From Marivibrio halodurans (lineage in GTDB: Bacteria > Pseudomonadota > Alphaproteobacteria > UBA8366 > Aestuariispiraceae), in contig NZ_JAGMWN010000005.1 in the NCBI RefSeq assembly GCF_017963645.1, positions 310,001 to 374,000 on the forward strand: a stretch of DNA of 64,000 nucleotides, read 5' to 3'. Below are positions 18,301 to 26,703 of this stretch, piece after piece. How positions within the stretch are numbered: position 1 is the first letter of the stretch; every line of letters begins with the position of its first letter. A program made the position numbers and the translations under genes. The notes below the pieces were generated by a model, which was not told the DNA's origin, did not search any database, and worked only from the letters and a program-made list of their open reading frames with translations.

Positions 18301-18990
18301 GCGATCTGCCGGGCGGCGGTACTCTATGTCTTCCGCACGCTGGTGGAGGACGAAATCCCGATGAACGAGGGCTGCCTGAAGCCGATCGACATCGTGATAC
18401 CCGAAGGCTCCATGCTGAACCCGGTCTATCCGGCCGCCGTCGTCGCCGGCAATGTGGAGACCAGCCAGGTGGTGACCGACGCGATCTATGGCGCGCTGGG
18501 CGTGCTGGCGGGCGCGCAAGGCACGATGAACAACACCACATTCGGCAACAAGACCTATCAATATTACGAGACGGTCTGCGGCGGCTCCGGCGCGGGGCCC
18601 GATTTCGACGGCACGGCGGGCGTGCACACGCATATGACCAATTCCCGCCTGACCGACCCGGAGGTGCTGGAATGGCGGTTCCCCGTGCGGCTCGACAGTT
18701 TCGAGATTCGCGAGGGCACCGGCGGCAAGGGCAAGCATAAGGGTGGCGACGGCACGCTGCGCCGTCTGCGCTTCCTGGAGGATATGGAGGTCGTCATCCT
18801 CTCCAACCGCCGGCGCGTGCCGCCCTTCGGCCTGAAGGGCGGGGAGGACGGCCAGTGCGGCCGCAACTGGGTCGAGCGCGCCGACGGCACGGTCGAGGAG
18901 ATGAGCGGCACCGACAGCCGCGCGGTCCACCCCGGCGACGTCTTCGTCCTGCAAACACCGACTGGGGGAGGATACGGAGTACCCGATTGA
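15337..18990 (+). CDS. 5-oxoprolinase / hydantoinase (fused HyuA-HyuB)
   Basis: A 1217-residue cytoplasmic enzyme in which the hydantoinase A and B subunits are joined, as in eukaryotic-type 5-oxoprolinase. 5-Oxoprolinase opens 5-oxoproline to glutamate with ATP. The HyuA half (about residues 20-700) shows the ATPase-type motifs [14 protein letters not shown] and [14 protein letters not shown], plus [16 protein letters not shown]. The HyuB half (about 710-1215) shows [23 protein letters not shown] (cut here into DFSCAIFD and [14 protein letters not shown]) and [14 protein letters not shown]. The start follows AGGAAAG. Related enzymes act on hydantoins, so the exact substrate is not certain, but the fusion and length favour 5-oxoproline. 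It stands alone in its strand block between two PAS_5 genes. Confidence 0.9.
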   Translation: MSENASAGPTAGLQDVADQRDGWQFWVDRGGTFTDLVGRSPDGRLVTHKLLSENPEAYADAAVQGVRDLLELGPDDTIPAEAIDAVKMGTTVATNALLERKGDRTLLIVTKGFRDALRIGYQARPRLFDRHIVLPELLYDRVEEVAERLDAGGEVVTPLDLEDLEPRLRAAYDDGIRAVAILCMHAYRYPQHEERIAELAKETGFTQISTSHATSPLIKLVGRGDTTVVDAYLSPILRRYVDQVAGALGDVRLQFMQSNGGLTDARLFQGKDAILSGPAGGIVGAVKTSAQAGFDKLITFDMGGTSTDVAHYNGELERAFETLVAGVRMRAPMMQIHTVAAGGGSICRFDGARYRVGPESAGADPGPACYRRDGPLAVTDCNVMLGKLQPDFFPAVFGPNQDQPLDTEAVARKFADLAEEIRAATGDDRAPEDVAEGFLKIAVENMANAIKKISVQRGYDVGDYTLVSFGGAGGQHACLVADALGMSRVLLHPFAGVLSAYGMGLADVRALREQSIEKDLDRSLESGELAEALDRMARSAHDELTGQDVPEEKIAIHRRVHIRYDGSDTPLDVPFGTKEQMIAAFEAEYRARFGFVMAGKGMIAANAAVEAVGKTFDLAEDEEGAEGATPAPLARVSMHSGGARHETPVHDRDALKPGNRIKGPAIIAEKTGTNVVEPGWEAEFTAIGNLVLRRVETLHRAHAIGTESDPVMLEVFNNLFMSIAEQMGFTLQNTAFSVNIKERLDFSCAIFDRDGGLVANAPHMPVHLGSMGESVRAVIRNNEGTIRPGDVYVLNAPYNGGTHLPDVTVITPVFDEKGADILFYVGSRGHQADIGGTTPGSMPSNSRTVEEEGVLIDNFKLVDRGDFRRDALIALLSSGRYPARNPEQNVADLEAQIAANEKGVQELRKMVDQFGLKTVMAYMAHVQDNAEESVRRVIDVLQPGYFSYEMDDGSVIKVAVSIDRTRRQATVDFTGTSAQRDTNFNAPSAICRAAVLYVFRTLVEDEIPMNEGCLKPIDIVIPEGSMLNPVYPAAVVAGNVETSQVVTDAIYGALGVLAGAQGTMNNTTFGNKTYQYYETVCGGSGAGPDFDGTAGVHTHMTNSRLTDPEVLEWRFPVRLDSFEIREGTGGKGKHKGGDGTLRRLRFLEDMEVVILSNRRRVPPFGLKGGEDGQCGRNWVERADGTVEEMSGTDSRAVHPGDVFVLQTPTGGGYGVPD

Positions 18991-19069
18991 GTCCCTGGTC
19001 GAGGCGATCGTTTTACCCTACCCTGATACCCAAGGCGGGATTGATGGCACACGGTGGGGAGCGGTTCAC

Positions 19070-19585
19070 GTGCTCGACCCAAGACAGCACGCTCTTTTCA
19101 AGCATTGGAAGGCGCTATGTCCGGCGCCGGGGCAACCGCCGCCGCGTTCGGCCTTTGACCCCCTCGACACACCTTCGGCACTATCGACCTTGGTGCTGGC
19201 CGAGGTAACGGGGATCGAACTCACTTTCCGCGTCGTCGGCACGGATCAGGTGGAGGCCTGGGGCTTCGACTATACCGGCCGAACACTTTCCCAAATCATG
19301 ACGGGAGAGTATCACGACTTCATTCGCGGACTCTATGATCAGACGATCGAGACACGGTCCTGCGTCTTCTCGCATAGCCGTTTTCAATGGGATCAAGGCC
19401 GGACACTCGATACCCGCCGCCTCATGATGCCGCTTACCGCCACGGACGCGCCGGATGTGGTGCGGTTCATCCTGGCGAGTCAGGTCTTCGACTATGGCCG
19501 GACCGGCCCCGAGACACCGGTCGTCGCGCGGGGAGAGGCGGTCGGACGAATCGATCTGGAACATCACGTCCTGAAGTCGGAGTGA
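19070..19585 (+). CDS. PAS_5 domain protein
   Basis: A 171-residue PAS_5 family protein. It shows the family opening (DPRQHALFKHWKALCPAPG then RSAFDPLDTPSALSTLVLAEV), the central FRVVGTDQVEAWGFDYTGRTL strand-turn, and the closing RLMMPLTATDAPDVVRFIL. It follows the 5-oxoprolinase gene on the same strand by about 80 bases. The start is uncertain: the GTG at 19070 gives a normal length, and the frame is open upstream without a better codon. Function is unknown; a small-molecule sensor role is only a family-level guess. Confidence 0.75.
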   Translation: MLDPRQHALFKHWKALCPAPGQPPPRSAFDPLDTPSALSTLVLAEVTGIELTFRVVGTDQVEAWGFDYTGRTLSQIMTGEYHDFIRGLYDQTIETRSCVFSHSRFQWDQGRTLDTRRLMMPLTATDAPDVVRFILASQVFDYGRTGPETPVVARGEAVGRIDLEHHVLKSE

Positions 19586-19638
19586 CCGCCGCACGGCGCG
19601 CTTGCCATGACCGGCCGGCGCCCCATAGCATCCTCGTC

Positions 19639-20430
19639 ATGATCGACGATACCTTGATAGACGCCTACCAACGGGATGGGGCCGTCGTGGTGCGCGGCGC
19701 CTTCGCGGCGCATGTCGAGACGATCGCCGCCGGCATCGCGCGCAACATGGCGGAGCCGGGTCCCTACGCGGCGGAAAACCTGAAGCCGGGCGAGGCGGGG
19801 CGCTTCTTCGACGACTACTGCAACTGGCAACGCCTGCCGGAGATCCGCCGGATCGTGGAGGATAGCCCCGCCGCCGAAATCGCGGCCGCCGCCATGCGCT
19901 CACGCAGCGCGCAGTTCTTTCACGACCATATCCTGGTCAAGGAACCCGGAACGGCCAAGGCGACACCCTGGCATCAGGACATGCCCTATTATTTCGTGGC
20001 GGGACATCAGACGCTCAGTATGTGGATTCCGGTCGATCCCGTGACGGAGGACACCTGCCCGCAATTCATCGCGGGCTCTCACCGGTGGGAGAAGATGGTG
20101 ACGCCGGTGCGCTGGCTCGACGACAGCGATTTCTATCCCGACCCCAGCCTCTATCGCCCGGTTCCCGACCCAAGCGTCGAGAATTTCGATATCCTGAGCT
20201 GGGCGCTGGAGCCCGGCGACGCGATCCTGTTCGATTTCCGCACGGCCCATGGCGCGCCCGGCAACCTGACCGCCGCCCGGCGCCGGGCGCTGTCCCTGCG
20301 CTGGGTTGGCGACGACGCGCGCTATGCCGAGCGTCCGGGCCGCACCTCGCCGCCCTTCCCGGGCCACGGGATGATTCCGGGGCAACGGCTGCGGCAGGAC
20401 TGGTTTCCGGTCCTGTTCGGAAACGGCTAA
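19639..20430 (+). CDS. PhyH family Fe(II)/2-oxoglutarate dioxygenase
   Basis: A 263-residue PhyH-family oxygenase. Iron ligands are visible as H112 and D114 in TPWHQDMPYYFV and H204 in RTAHGAPGN; an arginine run at about 213-215 sits where the 2-oxoglutarate anchor is expected. The SMWIPVDPVTEDTCPQFIAG segment is typical of bacterial small-molecule PhyH enzymes. The ATG at 19639 starts MIDDTLIDAYQRDGAVVV, a standard N-terminus; the longer frame upstream overlaps the PAS_5 gene. It has the same fold and similar length as the enzyme at 5593-6459 but is clearly divergent. The substrate is unknown. Confidence 0.87.
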   Translation: MIDDTLIDAYQRDGAVVVRGAFAAHVETIAAGIARNMAEPGPYAAENLKPGEAGRFFDDYCNWQRLPEIRRIVEDSPAAEIAAAAMRSRSAQFFHDHILVKEPGTAKATPWHQDMPYYFVAGHQTLSMWIPVDPVTEDTCPQFIAGSHRWEKMVTPVRWLDDSDFYPDPSLYRPVPDPSVENFDILSWALEPGDAILFDFRTAHGAPGNLTAARRRALSLRWVGDDARYAERPGRTSPPFPGHGMIPGQRLRQDWFPVLFGNG

Positions 20431-20450
20431 GGAAACATATGCCCGCCTTG

Positions 20451-20495
20451 CCGGCGCCCGTCTTCCCCGTGCCCGTCTTCCCGGCCCCCGCCTTC
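20451..20495 (+). repeat. Three tandem copies of a 15-base unit
   Basis: Three adjoining units CCGGCGCCCGTCTTC, CCCGTGCCCGTCTTC and CCGGCCCCCGCCTTC lie just after the dioxygenase stop. Unit length is a multiple of three, so a frame through it would read a repeated P-A-P-V-F motif, but no supported gene covers it. Confidence 0.65.
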
Positions 20496-20504
20496 CCGAC
20501 GACG

Positions 20505-20533
20505 GCCTCCCCCGACAAGACGGGGGAGGCTTT
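20505..20533 (+). terminator. Intrinsic terminator between convergent genes
   Basis: A perfect 10-base stem (GCCTCCCCCG / CGGGGGAGGC) with a 6-base ACAAGA loop is followed by TTTG. It lies between the dioxygenase (plus strand) and the mmsA gene (minus strand), so it may serve the plus-strand gene; the T-run is short. Confidence 0.6.
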
Positions 20534-20565
20534 GTCCAGTCGCCACGACGAAGGCGTCATCCACC

Positions 20566-22065
20566 TTAGTCGTTGGTCGGGAAGGCGAGTTGATAACCGT
20601 CCTTGATGCCCGACGGCCAGCGCGAACTCACCGTCTTCATCTTGGTGAAGAAGCGGATCGATTCCGGCCCGTGCATCTGGGTGTCGCCGAACTTGGAGCG
20701 CTTCGCCCCCCCGAAATTGTGGAAGGCCATCGGCACCGGAATCGGCACGTTGACGCCGATCATGCCGACATCGACCTGATCGGTGAAGCTGCGCGCGGCA
20801 TCGCCGTCGCGGGTGAAGATCGCGACGCCGTTGCCATATTCGTGATCGTTGATCATCCGCACCGCATCCTCGTAGGTCGAGGGCGCCATGACGGACAGAA
20901 CCGGGCCGAAGATCTCGGTCTTGTAGATCTCCATCTCGGTCGTCACCTGATCGAACAGCGTGCCGCCGACATAGTAGCCATTCTCATAGCCCTGGAGCGT
21001 CGCGCCGCGGCCGTCGATCAGGAGCTTCGCGCCCTCGTCCACGCCACGCTGGATCAGGCCCTCGACACGTTCCTTCGCCTGACGGGTGATCAGCGCGTTG
21101 ATATCGGCATCGGGGTCGTCCCAGGCGCCGATCTTCAGGCCCTCGACCGCGGGTGCCAGCTTCTCGATCAACCGCTCGGAGGTCTCCTTGCCGACCGGCA
21201 CGGCGACGGAGATCGCCATGCAACGCTCGCCGGCCGAGCCGTAGCCGGCACCGACCAGCGCATTGACAGCCTGGTCCATGTCCGCGTCCGGCATGATGAC
21301 CATATGGTTCTTGGCGCCGCAGAAGGCCTGCACGCGCTTATTGTGGCGCGAGCCTTCCTGATAGATGTATTCGCCGACCGGCGTGGACCCGACGAAGCTG
21401 ACCGCCGGCACGTCCGGATGGTGCAGCAGCGCGTCGACCGCTTCCTTGTCGCCGTGGATGACGTTCCACACACCGTCCGGCAGGCCGGCTTCCTTCCACA
21501 TCTCCGCCAGCATGTTGGGGGCGGAGGGATCACGTTCCGACGGCTTGTTGAGATAGGCGTTGCCGCAGGCGATCGCCATGGCCCCCATCCAAAGCGGGAT
21601 CATGACCGGAAAGTTGAAGGGCGTGATGCCGGCGACGACACCCAGCGACTCGCGGATCGAATAGAGATCGATGCCACCGCCGATATTGGAATTGAATTCG
21701 CCCTTGATCAGATGCGGCACGCCGGCCGCGAACTCGACCACGTCGATGCCGCGCTGAATCTCGCCCAGCGCGTCGGGCTTGGTCTTGCCGTGTTCCTTGC
21801 AGAGCACCTCGGCCAACTGCTCGCGCCGGGCCACCATCAACTCGCGCATCTTGAAGATCACGGCCGAGCGTTTCGGCACCGCCGTCTTGCCCCATTCCTC
21901 GGCCGCGGCCTGGGAATTACGAACCGCCGCATCCACCTCCGCCGTCGTGGCGTAGGGAAGCTTCCCCGACACCTCGCCCGTCGACGGGTTGAAAACGTCG
22001 CCGAAGCGGCCGCTCTCGCCCGCGACATACTTGCCGCCGATGAAATGTTGCAGGGTCTCGGTCAT
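20566..22065 (-). CDS. mmsA: CoA-acylating methylmalonate-semialdehyde dehydrogenase
   Basis: A 499-residue aldehyde dehydrogenase of the MmsA/IolA subgroup, which converts methylmalonate semialdehyde (valine, thymine or inositol catabolism) or malonate semialdehyde to propionyl- or acetyl-CoA with NAD. The catalytic cysteine is C282 in GSAGERCMAISVAVPVG, the subgroup signature. Other markers are GITPFNFPVMIPLWM, VSFVGSTPVGEYIY and CGAKNHMVIMPDADMD. Length is normal. The start at 22065 precedes MTETLQHFIGGKYV. The next gene upstream on the same strand is a trimethyllysine-dioxygenase-like enzyme about 150 bases away, so they could be co-transcribed. Confidence 0.95.
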   Translation of the reverse strand: MTETLQHFIGGKYVAGESGRFGDVFNPSTGEVSGKLPYATTAEVDAAVRNSQAAAEEWGKTAVPKRSAVIFKMRELMVARREQLAEVLCKEHGKTKPDALGEIQRGIDVVEFAAGVPHLIKGEFNSNIGGGIDLYSIRESLGVVAGITPFNFPVMIPLWMGAMAIACGNAYLNKPSERDPSAPNMLAEMWKEAGLPDGVWNVIHGDKEAVDALLHHPDVPAVSFVGSTPVGEYIYQEGSRHNKRVQAFCGAKNHMVIMPDADMDQAVNALVGAGYGSAGERCMAISVAVPVGKETSERLIEKLAPAVEGLKIGAWDDPDADINALITRQAKERVEGLIQRGVDEGAKLLIDGRGATLQGYENGYYVGGTLFDQVTTEMEIYKTEIFGPVLSVMAPSTYEDAVRMINDHEYGNGVAIFTRDGDAARSFTDQVDVGMIGVNVPIPVPMAFHNFGGAKRSKFGDTQMHGPESIRFFTKMKTVSSRWPSGIKDGYQLAFPTND

Positions 22066-22213
22066 GGGGACGCTCCTCGCTCGTTTGATGTCGATCAGCC
22101 GATCGGTCGCCCGTTCGTTCCTCGCGTCGATCGCCCGACTCTTGTTTGGGTCATTTTCCAGGCCGGTACCGTCCGGCCACCGACCAGCGTTTTACGGGCC
22201 GAGGCCGTCTATC

Positions 22214-23365
22214 TCAAGCCGCCTCTTGCCGTGCCATACCGCGCAACGTGCGGAGTTTGCTCTCGAAATCCTCCCGGTTGTGATAAGCGCCGCAAAGCCG
22301 CCGCCGCCCGTGATAGGCCAACCGGCCGTGCAGGGTGCGCCAATTGTCGAACAGCAGGGCGCGGCCGGGCCGCAAGCCGAAGACGAGCTGGCGCGCGCGT
22401 TCGTTCGCCATGCGATGGAACAGGCCGTAGGCGCGATAGAAGGCCTCCTGCTCCGCCTCGGGCAGCAGGAAGGGCGCGCGGTCGTGATGGTTGAAGCTCA
22501 CCTGCTCCACGGCGCCCTTACGGTCGAGGCGAAAGACCGGCCGCCGCGCCTCCAGATGCAGTCCCTCCTCCAGGTAACGGGCGGGCACGGCGACCGTGCT
22601 CAAGACCTCGAAGGCGGCCGGGTCCTTGGCGCGGATCTCCTCCGCGATCGCGACGCCATCGACCAGAACACTCTCGCCCCCCTCGCCGTCGAACTCGATG
22701 ACATGGAACATCTGAAGGCCCGGGGCATCGTGGCTGTAGGTCGAATCCGTATGCGGCGTCAGCGACAGGTTGGTATAGGCCGTGTCGGCGCGCGCCAGAT
22801 TTGCCGTGAAGTCCCAGAAATCGCCGAAGACGGTCTGGCGCAGATAGCCGACCCGCTCCGCCAGCGCGCGCGTCGCCTCCGGCGTCGCCGGCACGCCGTC
22901 GACCAGCCCGAAGCCGTCACGCGCGACCGCCTCCAGCCAGGCGCGCAAGCCCTCATCGCCATCCATCACCTGGGCATGCGGCACGCTCGGCAAGGCATCG
23001 ACATCCCAGACACCCGCATCCGGCCAAAGGACCGGCGCACAGAGCGGCGCTTCCGACGCCTCCCCTTCCTCCGCCAAGCGACGCAGGAAATCGAGGGACA
23101 AGACGCTTTCATGGTCCTCGTTACGCCAGCGCACGGTCAGCACCCGCCCGCCGTCCGTCACCGCGGCTTCGCGCGCCAGGATCAGCTGCTCGAAGGTGAA
23201 GACGTCCACCTGACGCTGCAGGGTATCGGGATGCAGGCTCTCCGGCGTCTCGCAATGGTCGCGCAGCCAGAGCGCGGGGAAGCGCCGTGTCGCCCCTCCG
23301 CCCCAATCGAGCGTCACCGTCTTGCCGTCCGCCGATACTTCCGCCGTCACGCTCTCGCGCGCCAT
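22214..23365 (-). CDS. Trimethyllysine dioxygenase-like Fe(II)/2-oxoglutarate oxygenase
   Basis: A 383-residue oxygenase of the gamma-butyrobetaine/trimethyllysine hydroxylase family. An N-terminal GBBH-like domain (about 5-95) precedes the TauD-like catalytic domain. Iron ligands are H205 and D207 in SLTPHTDSTY and H346 in NWRTLHGR. The pattern GDFWDFTANLARADTAYTNL and LLFDNWRTLHGR with LCGAYHNREDF is closer to eukaryotic trimethyllysine dioxygenase than to gamma-butyrobetaine hydroxylase. The N-terminal zinc cluster, normally C-x-C-x2-C, has only one cysteine here (RDHCETPES), so zinc binding is probably lost. It might act on trimethyllysine or another trimethylammonium compound. Confidence 0.85.
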   Translation of the reverse strand: MARESVTAEVSADGKTVTLDWGGGATRRFPALWLRDHCETPESLHPDTLQRQVDVFTFEQLILAREAAVTDGGRVLTVRWRNEDHESVLSLDFLRRLAEEGEASEAPLCAPVLWPDAGVWDVDALPSVPHAQVMDGDEGLRAWLEAVARDGFGLVDGVPATPEATRALAERVGYLRQTVFGDFWDFTANLARADTAYTNLSLTPHTDSTYSHDAPGLQMFHVIEFDGEGGESVLVDGVAIAEEIRAKDPAAFEVLSTVAVPARYLEEGLHLEARRPVFRLDRKGAVEQVSFNHHDRAPFLLPEAEQEAFYRAYGLFHRMANERARQLVFGLRPGRALLFDNWRTLHGRLAYHGRRRLCGAYHNREDFESKLRTLRGMARQEAA

Positions 23366-23519
23366 GATGCGTTCCTCGCCTTTTCACTTCCGCCATGTTC
23401 GATGTGGTTTGGATTTTCCCAAAGCACCCCCGACGTGGCAAGCCGCCGGAATCCAGCATGCCGGATGTCCGGGGATCGTTAACCCGCGCTTTTATCGGAA
23501 CAGGGCCCTACGATTTTCC

Positions 23520-23548
23520 TTGAACTCGCGGCCCAAGCATTTGATATA
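23520..23548 (+). promoter_or_regulatory. Candidate sigma-70 promoter of cspA
   Basis: TTGAAC at 23520-23525 and GATATA at 23543-23548 are 17 bases apart. Transcription from here would leave a leader of about 125-130 bases before cspA, as is common for cold-shock genes. The rest of the 318-base gap from 23366 shows no gene. Confidence 0.45.
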
Positions 23549-23683
23549 GGGGCTGCTATCGCTCTCCAATCTGAAGACCTGTCCGTCTCTCGAAGGCTGC
23601 CGGTCCCTTTCAATTGCGACCGACGAGCCACAGCCGCGGCATATCGCGCGCGGCGTATTAAATAGACTAGGAGTACGGACGCC

Positions 23684-23890
23684 ATGGCTACCGGCACCGT
23701 GAAATGGTTCAACCCGACCAAGGGTTTCGGCTTCATCGAACCGGAAGACGGCTCGAAGGACGTTTTCCTGCACATCTCCGCCGTCGAGCGCGCGGGCCTC
23801 AATAGCCCCGCCGAAGGCCAGAAGGTGAAGTTCGAGCTCGAGACCGGCCGTGACGGCCGCGCCTCGGCGGGCAACATCAGCTACGTCTGA
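23684..23890 (+). CDS. cspA: Cold-shock protein CspA family
   Basis: A 68-residue single cold-shock domain that binds single-stranded RNA and DNA and works as an RNA chaperone. Both RNA-binding motifs are intact: KGFGFI and VFLHI. It opens with the family sequence [21 protein letters not shown] lies ten bases upstream. A long leader and a strong terminator make it a single-gene unit. Confidence 0.97.
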   Translation: MATGTVKWFNPTKGFGFIEPEDGSKDVFLHISAVERAGLNSPAEGQKVKFELETGRDGRASAGNISYV

Positions 23891-23920
23891 TAACGCCCGC
23901 GTCTCTCGAGACGCCGAGAA

Positions 23921-23955
23921 CCTCCCCCCGGGCGACCGGGGGGAGGTTTTTCTTT
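23921..23955 (+). terminator. Strong intrinsic terminator of cspA
   Basis: An 11-base GC-rich stem (CCTCCCCCCGG / CCGGGGGGAGG) closed by a GCGA tetraloop is followed at once by TTTTTCTTT. This is a textbook Rho-independent terminator about 30 bases after the cspA stop. Confidence 0.93.
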
Positions 23956-23980
23956 GCGGTGGCCCGCACCCGGGAAAGGC

Positions 23981-24155
23981 TAGAGCATGATGATATGATG
24001 TGGCCCACTCGAGATCGTTTTTCCGGGTTTCCGGCAAGGAGAGGACGCGCGGGCGATATGGGTCATCGTCAAGCGGCCTCGACGCGGTCCGGGGGCCCGG
24101 AAAAACGACCGAAGGCGGCGTCTCGGATGGGGCCACATCATATCATCATGCTCTA
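23981..24155. repeat. 175-bp palindromic MITE-like element
   Basis: Perfect 26-base inverted repeats end this element: 23981-24006 (beginning TAGAGCATGATGATATGATG) and 24130-24155. A second, 13-base inverted pair lies inside (24015-24027, TCGTTTTTCCGGG, and 24096-24108). The interior has no supported gene. Both ends read TA, compatible with a TA target duplication, but no longer duplication is visible. The right end provides the TAG stop of the dimethylformamidase-like gene. It may be a non-autonomous mobile repeat or a structured RNA; only one copy is in this window. Confidence 0.8.
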
Positions 24156-26303
24156 AGCCAGGAAGCGTCGGAAAACCCGTTCCAGAAGCCGGCTCACCGG
24201 ATTGTCGTAGCCGTCCGGCGGCAGGCTGCCGCAGAAGGTGATGGAGCCGGTCGCGAAGACCGCCCCGCCGCCCGGCACGTCGAAATAGACCATGTCGGCG
24301 CGTTTCAGCGCCTCCGGCGGCTCGCCGTTCACCGTGGTGATGTGGGTCAGCATCTCCTCCGGCACGGTCACGAAACTTTCCGGCGCGCCGGCGGAGCGGG
24401 CGAGGACCGTGATCCCCTCCGGGCTGCCCAGCATCGGGTCCACGCGGTCGAGCTCGAAGCCCGCCGCGCCGCCGCCGCTCAACCCGAAATCGCCGAGCAA
24501 TTGGCCAGCCTCCAGCCCCTCAAGAATCCAGGCGCCCGGCGCGTCACCGGCTACCTCCTCCACGCGATAGGCGTCCGCTTCGAACTGGCCTTGCGCGCTG
24601 AAGCCGATACCGACCAGAAGCTGCGGCGCCCGTCCCTGCCGACGCCAGAGACCGCCATGGCCGCCGTCGAAGGCATGGTAATATTCCCCCGGCCGCGCGT
24701 CCCAGGCGCGGATGCCGCCCTCGGCCCGGCGCACCTCGATCGCGCCCGGCAGTTCCTCGTGACGCGCGATCTTCCAGTAGAAGCCATTGCCGCCGAGATA
24801 GGCGAGCTTCCCACCCGCGTTCCGGAACCCGGTCAAGGCGTCCAGCGTGTTGGCGGTGTGATATTCCGGGTGGCTGCCCGTCGTCAGCATCTTGTAGCCG
24901 TCGAGCGCGGCCGCCCCCTCCTCGTCCAGGATCTCATCCGTGACGATGTCATAGGGAATGCCCTTGGCATGCAGCCAGCCGATCAGATGGCTGTCCGCCG
25001 GGAAATGCCGCAGGCCCGAGCCCTCGCCATAGCCGAAGGTCGCGTAGCCAGGCTTCAGGGTGAAGAGCGGGCGCCGGTGGCTGGCATGGCAGATGCCGGA
25101 GCCGTCCCTGTGGCGGTTGTAGGTGGAGAGCCCATATTCCGGGTAATCGGCGGGGTTATAAGGATAGGCGCCCCAATCCCGGAACCGGTCGCGCCAGAAG
25201 GGTGCGAAATCGGGCCGGGCGTGATTGCCGTAGACCGAATAGGTGAAGGTCGAGACCAGCACCGCCAGATCGGCCGTGCGCGTGCCCTTGGGCGGCGGCA
25301 CGAAGAAGGGGATCGCGTCCTCCGCCTCCCCGCATTTCAGGCGGCAGACATAGATTCCGGTCGGCAGGTCCGTCGGCAGGGTCCAGCGGATATCGTCATC
25401 CCAGCCGAAATCGACGATCTCGTCACTGTGAAAATGGATCGCGGCATAATGCGCCGGCTTCTCGCACCAGCGGAAGACGGTCCCGTCCCAGAGCGAGCCC
25501 GCGACCCCGCGCGTCGGCAGATTGACGATTTGGCCATGAAGACCACGCGGACCTGCATCCTCGACCGCCAGGCTCTCGATCCGCCGCGCGAAATCCCAGG
25601 TGGCGAGGGTGTTCCCCCCGCCGTCGCGGACCGCCGGGGCCTCTATCCGGCCGTCGAAATGGTCGATCGCCGCGCCGTCCGCGTCCAGGCGGGCGGCGAT
25701 TGTCAGCACCGCGGCGGGGGAAACCGTTTCCGTGGCAGGAACCGAAGCCTCCCCACGCGCGCCCGGGCGCGGTGCATCGGCGCGGCCATGAGGCAGCGCC
25801 TCCCAGGAAACCGAGAGCCGGCCGTCCGCGAGATCGAGGCATATGCGATACCAGCGCTCCGCCTTCAACGGCTCCGAAACGGTGGCGGCCGCCTCCCCGG
25901 ACCGGCCGACGAGGCGTCCCGAGCCATCGAGCATGAGGACCAATCGGCCAAGCGCGATCACTACCTGCTCGCGCCCATCGGCCGGCAGGGTCGGCCAGAT
26001 CCGCGCCTCGACCGACCCGCCACGGGACAGGTCGAGAGCGCCGGCCCCTTCAACCACTATATGGGAGCCCGGATTGAACGGTTGCACGCGGGAGGGATAG
26101 CGTCCGGCGAAGGAGGCGGCCACCGGTTCCTCCACCACGCCGGGCCCGTCCGGATTGGGATCGGCGGTGATGGAACGGGTAAGCCAGGCATCGAACGGAG
26201 CAGGCCCGTGCGAGGAGACCTTGAAGCCGATTTCCTCTCCCGGCCGTACCGTCAGCCTGTCCGCATAGCCGAGCAGTGGAATCCGCCCATCCTGCCGCGC
26301 CAT
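24153..26303 (-). CDS. N,N-dimethylformamidase large-subunit-like protein
   Basis: A 716-residue protein that matches the large (beta) subunit of N,N-dimethylformamidase, which hydrolyses dimethylformamide to dimethylamine and formate with an iron centre. The N-terminal two thirds are beta-rich with a lectin-like region (about 75-250). The catalytic glutamine-amidotransferase-like domain follows, with GYKMLTTGSHPEYHT near residue 478 carrying the His and Glu metal ligands. The ATG at 26303 follows GGGGAGGTGATC. The partner small subunit is not next to it in this window. Its TAG stop is formed by the end of the adjacent palindromic element. Downstream-strand neighbours are an ArsC-like protein and an N-formylglutamate amidohydrolase, so it may act on a formamide or another amide. 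Confidence 0.85.
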   Translation of the reverse strand: MARQDGRIPLLGYADRLTVRPGEEIGFKVSSHGPAPFDAWLTRSITADPNPDGPGVVEEPVAASFAGRYPSRVQPFNPGSHIVVEGAGALDLSRGGSVEARIWPTLPADGREQVVIALGRLVLMLDGSGRLVGRSGEAAATVSEPLKAERWYRICLDLADGRLSVSWEALPHGRADAPRPGARGEASVPATETVSPAAVLTIAARLDADGAAIDHFDGRIEAPAVRDGGGNTLATWDFARRIESLAVEDAGPRGLHGQIVNLPTRGVAGSLWDGTVFRWCEKPAHYAAIHFHSDEIVDFGWDDDIRWTLPTDLPTGIYVCRLKCGEAEDAIPFFVPPPKGTRTADLAVLVSTFTYSVYGNHARPDFAPFWRDRFRDWGAYPYNPADYPEYGLSTYNRHRDGSGICHASHRRPLFTLKPGYATFGYGEGSGLRHFPADSHLIGWLHAKGIPYDIVTDEILDEEGAAALDGYKMLTTGSHPEYHTANTLDALTGFRNAGGKLAYLGGNGFYWKIARHEELPGAIEVRRAEGGIRAWDARPGEYYHAFDGGHGGLWRRQGRAPQLLVGIGFSAQGQFEADAYRVEEVAGDAPGAWILEGLEAGQLLGDFGLSGGGAAGFELDRVDPMLGSPEGITVLARSAGAPESFVTVPEEMLTHITTVNGEPPEALKRADMVYFDVPGGGAVFATGSITFCGSLPPDGYDNPVSRLLERVFRRFLA

Positions 26304-26349
26304 GATCACCTCCCCAGTTCCGCGTTGTTTCCCTATCCGCGCCGCGGGC

Positions 26350-26703
26350 TCAGTCGATGCCGAGCTTCGCCTTGACCGACCCGTCGAAGCCGACCGTCAC
26401 GCTGCCGTCGTCATGTTCGATCACCGGCCGCTTGGCGAGCGACGGATTGTCCTTAACCAGCATCGCGGCCCCTTCCGTCGCATCGGCCAGCGCCTGCTGG
26501 CCCTCGTCCAGCTTGCGCCAGGTGGTCCCGCCGCGATTGACCAACTTGGCCGCGCCGACACCTTCGGCCCAACGCATGGTGGTTTCAGTGTCGGGCGGCA
26601 TCTTCTTGAAATCGACGAACTCATAGTCGATGCCGGCGCCCTTCAGCGCCTTCACCGCCGTCTTGCAGCTATCGCAATTCCTCAGGCCGTAAACCTTGGG
26701 CAT
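26350..26703 (-). CDS. ArsC/Spx family thioredoxin-fold protein
   Basis: A 117-residue thioredoxin-fold protein of the ArsC/Spx (YffB-like) family. The N-terminus has KVYGLRNCDSCKTAVK, with a C-x-x-C pair, and the end has SLAKRPVIEHDDG, the family's conserved R-P-(I/V) turn. YffB-type members are usually not true arsenate reductases and may use glutathione; the exact role is unknown. The ATG at 26703 is used rather than an ATG 24 bases upstream. It lies between the formylglutamate amidohydrolase and the dimethylformamidase-like gene on one strand, so the three may share a transcript. Confidence 0.9.
   Translation of the reverse strand: MPKVYGLRNCDSCKTAVKALKGAGIDYEFVDFKKMPPDTETTMRWAEGVGAAKLVNRGGTTWRKLDEGQQALADATEGAAMLVKDNPSLAKRPVIEHDDGSVTVGFDGSVKAKLGID

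Noticed and set aside
20431-20606. Possible small Pro-rich protein made from the 15-base repeats
   Set aside because: No ribosome-binding site or conserved sequence, and it runs into a terminator hairpin.
20590-22494. 634-codon plus-strand frame
   Set aside because: Antisense to mmsA and the trimethyllysine dioxygenase-like gene; both real proteins have intact catalytic motifs.
24000-26375. 791-codon plus-strand frame
   Set aside because: It runs through the palindromic element and antisense to the dimethylformamidase-like gene; no protein homology.
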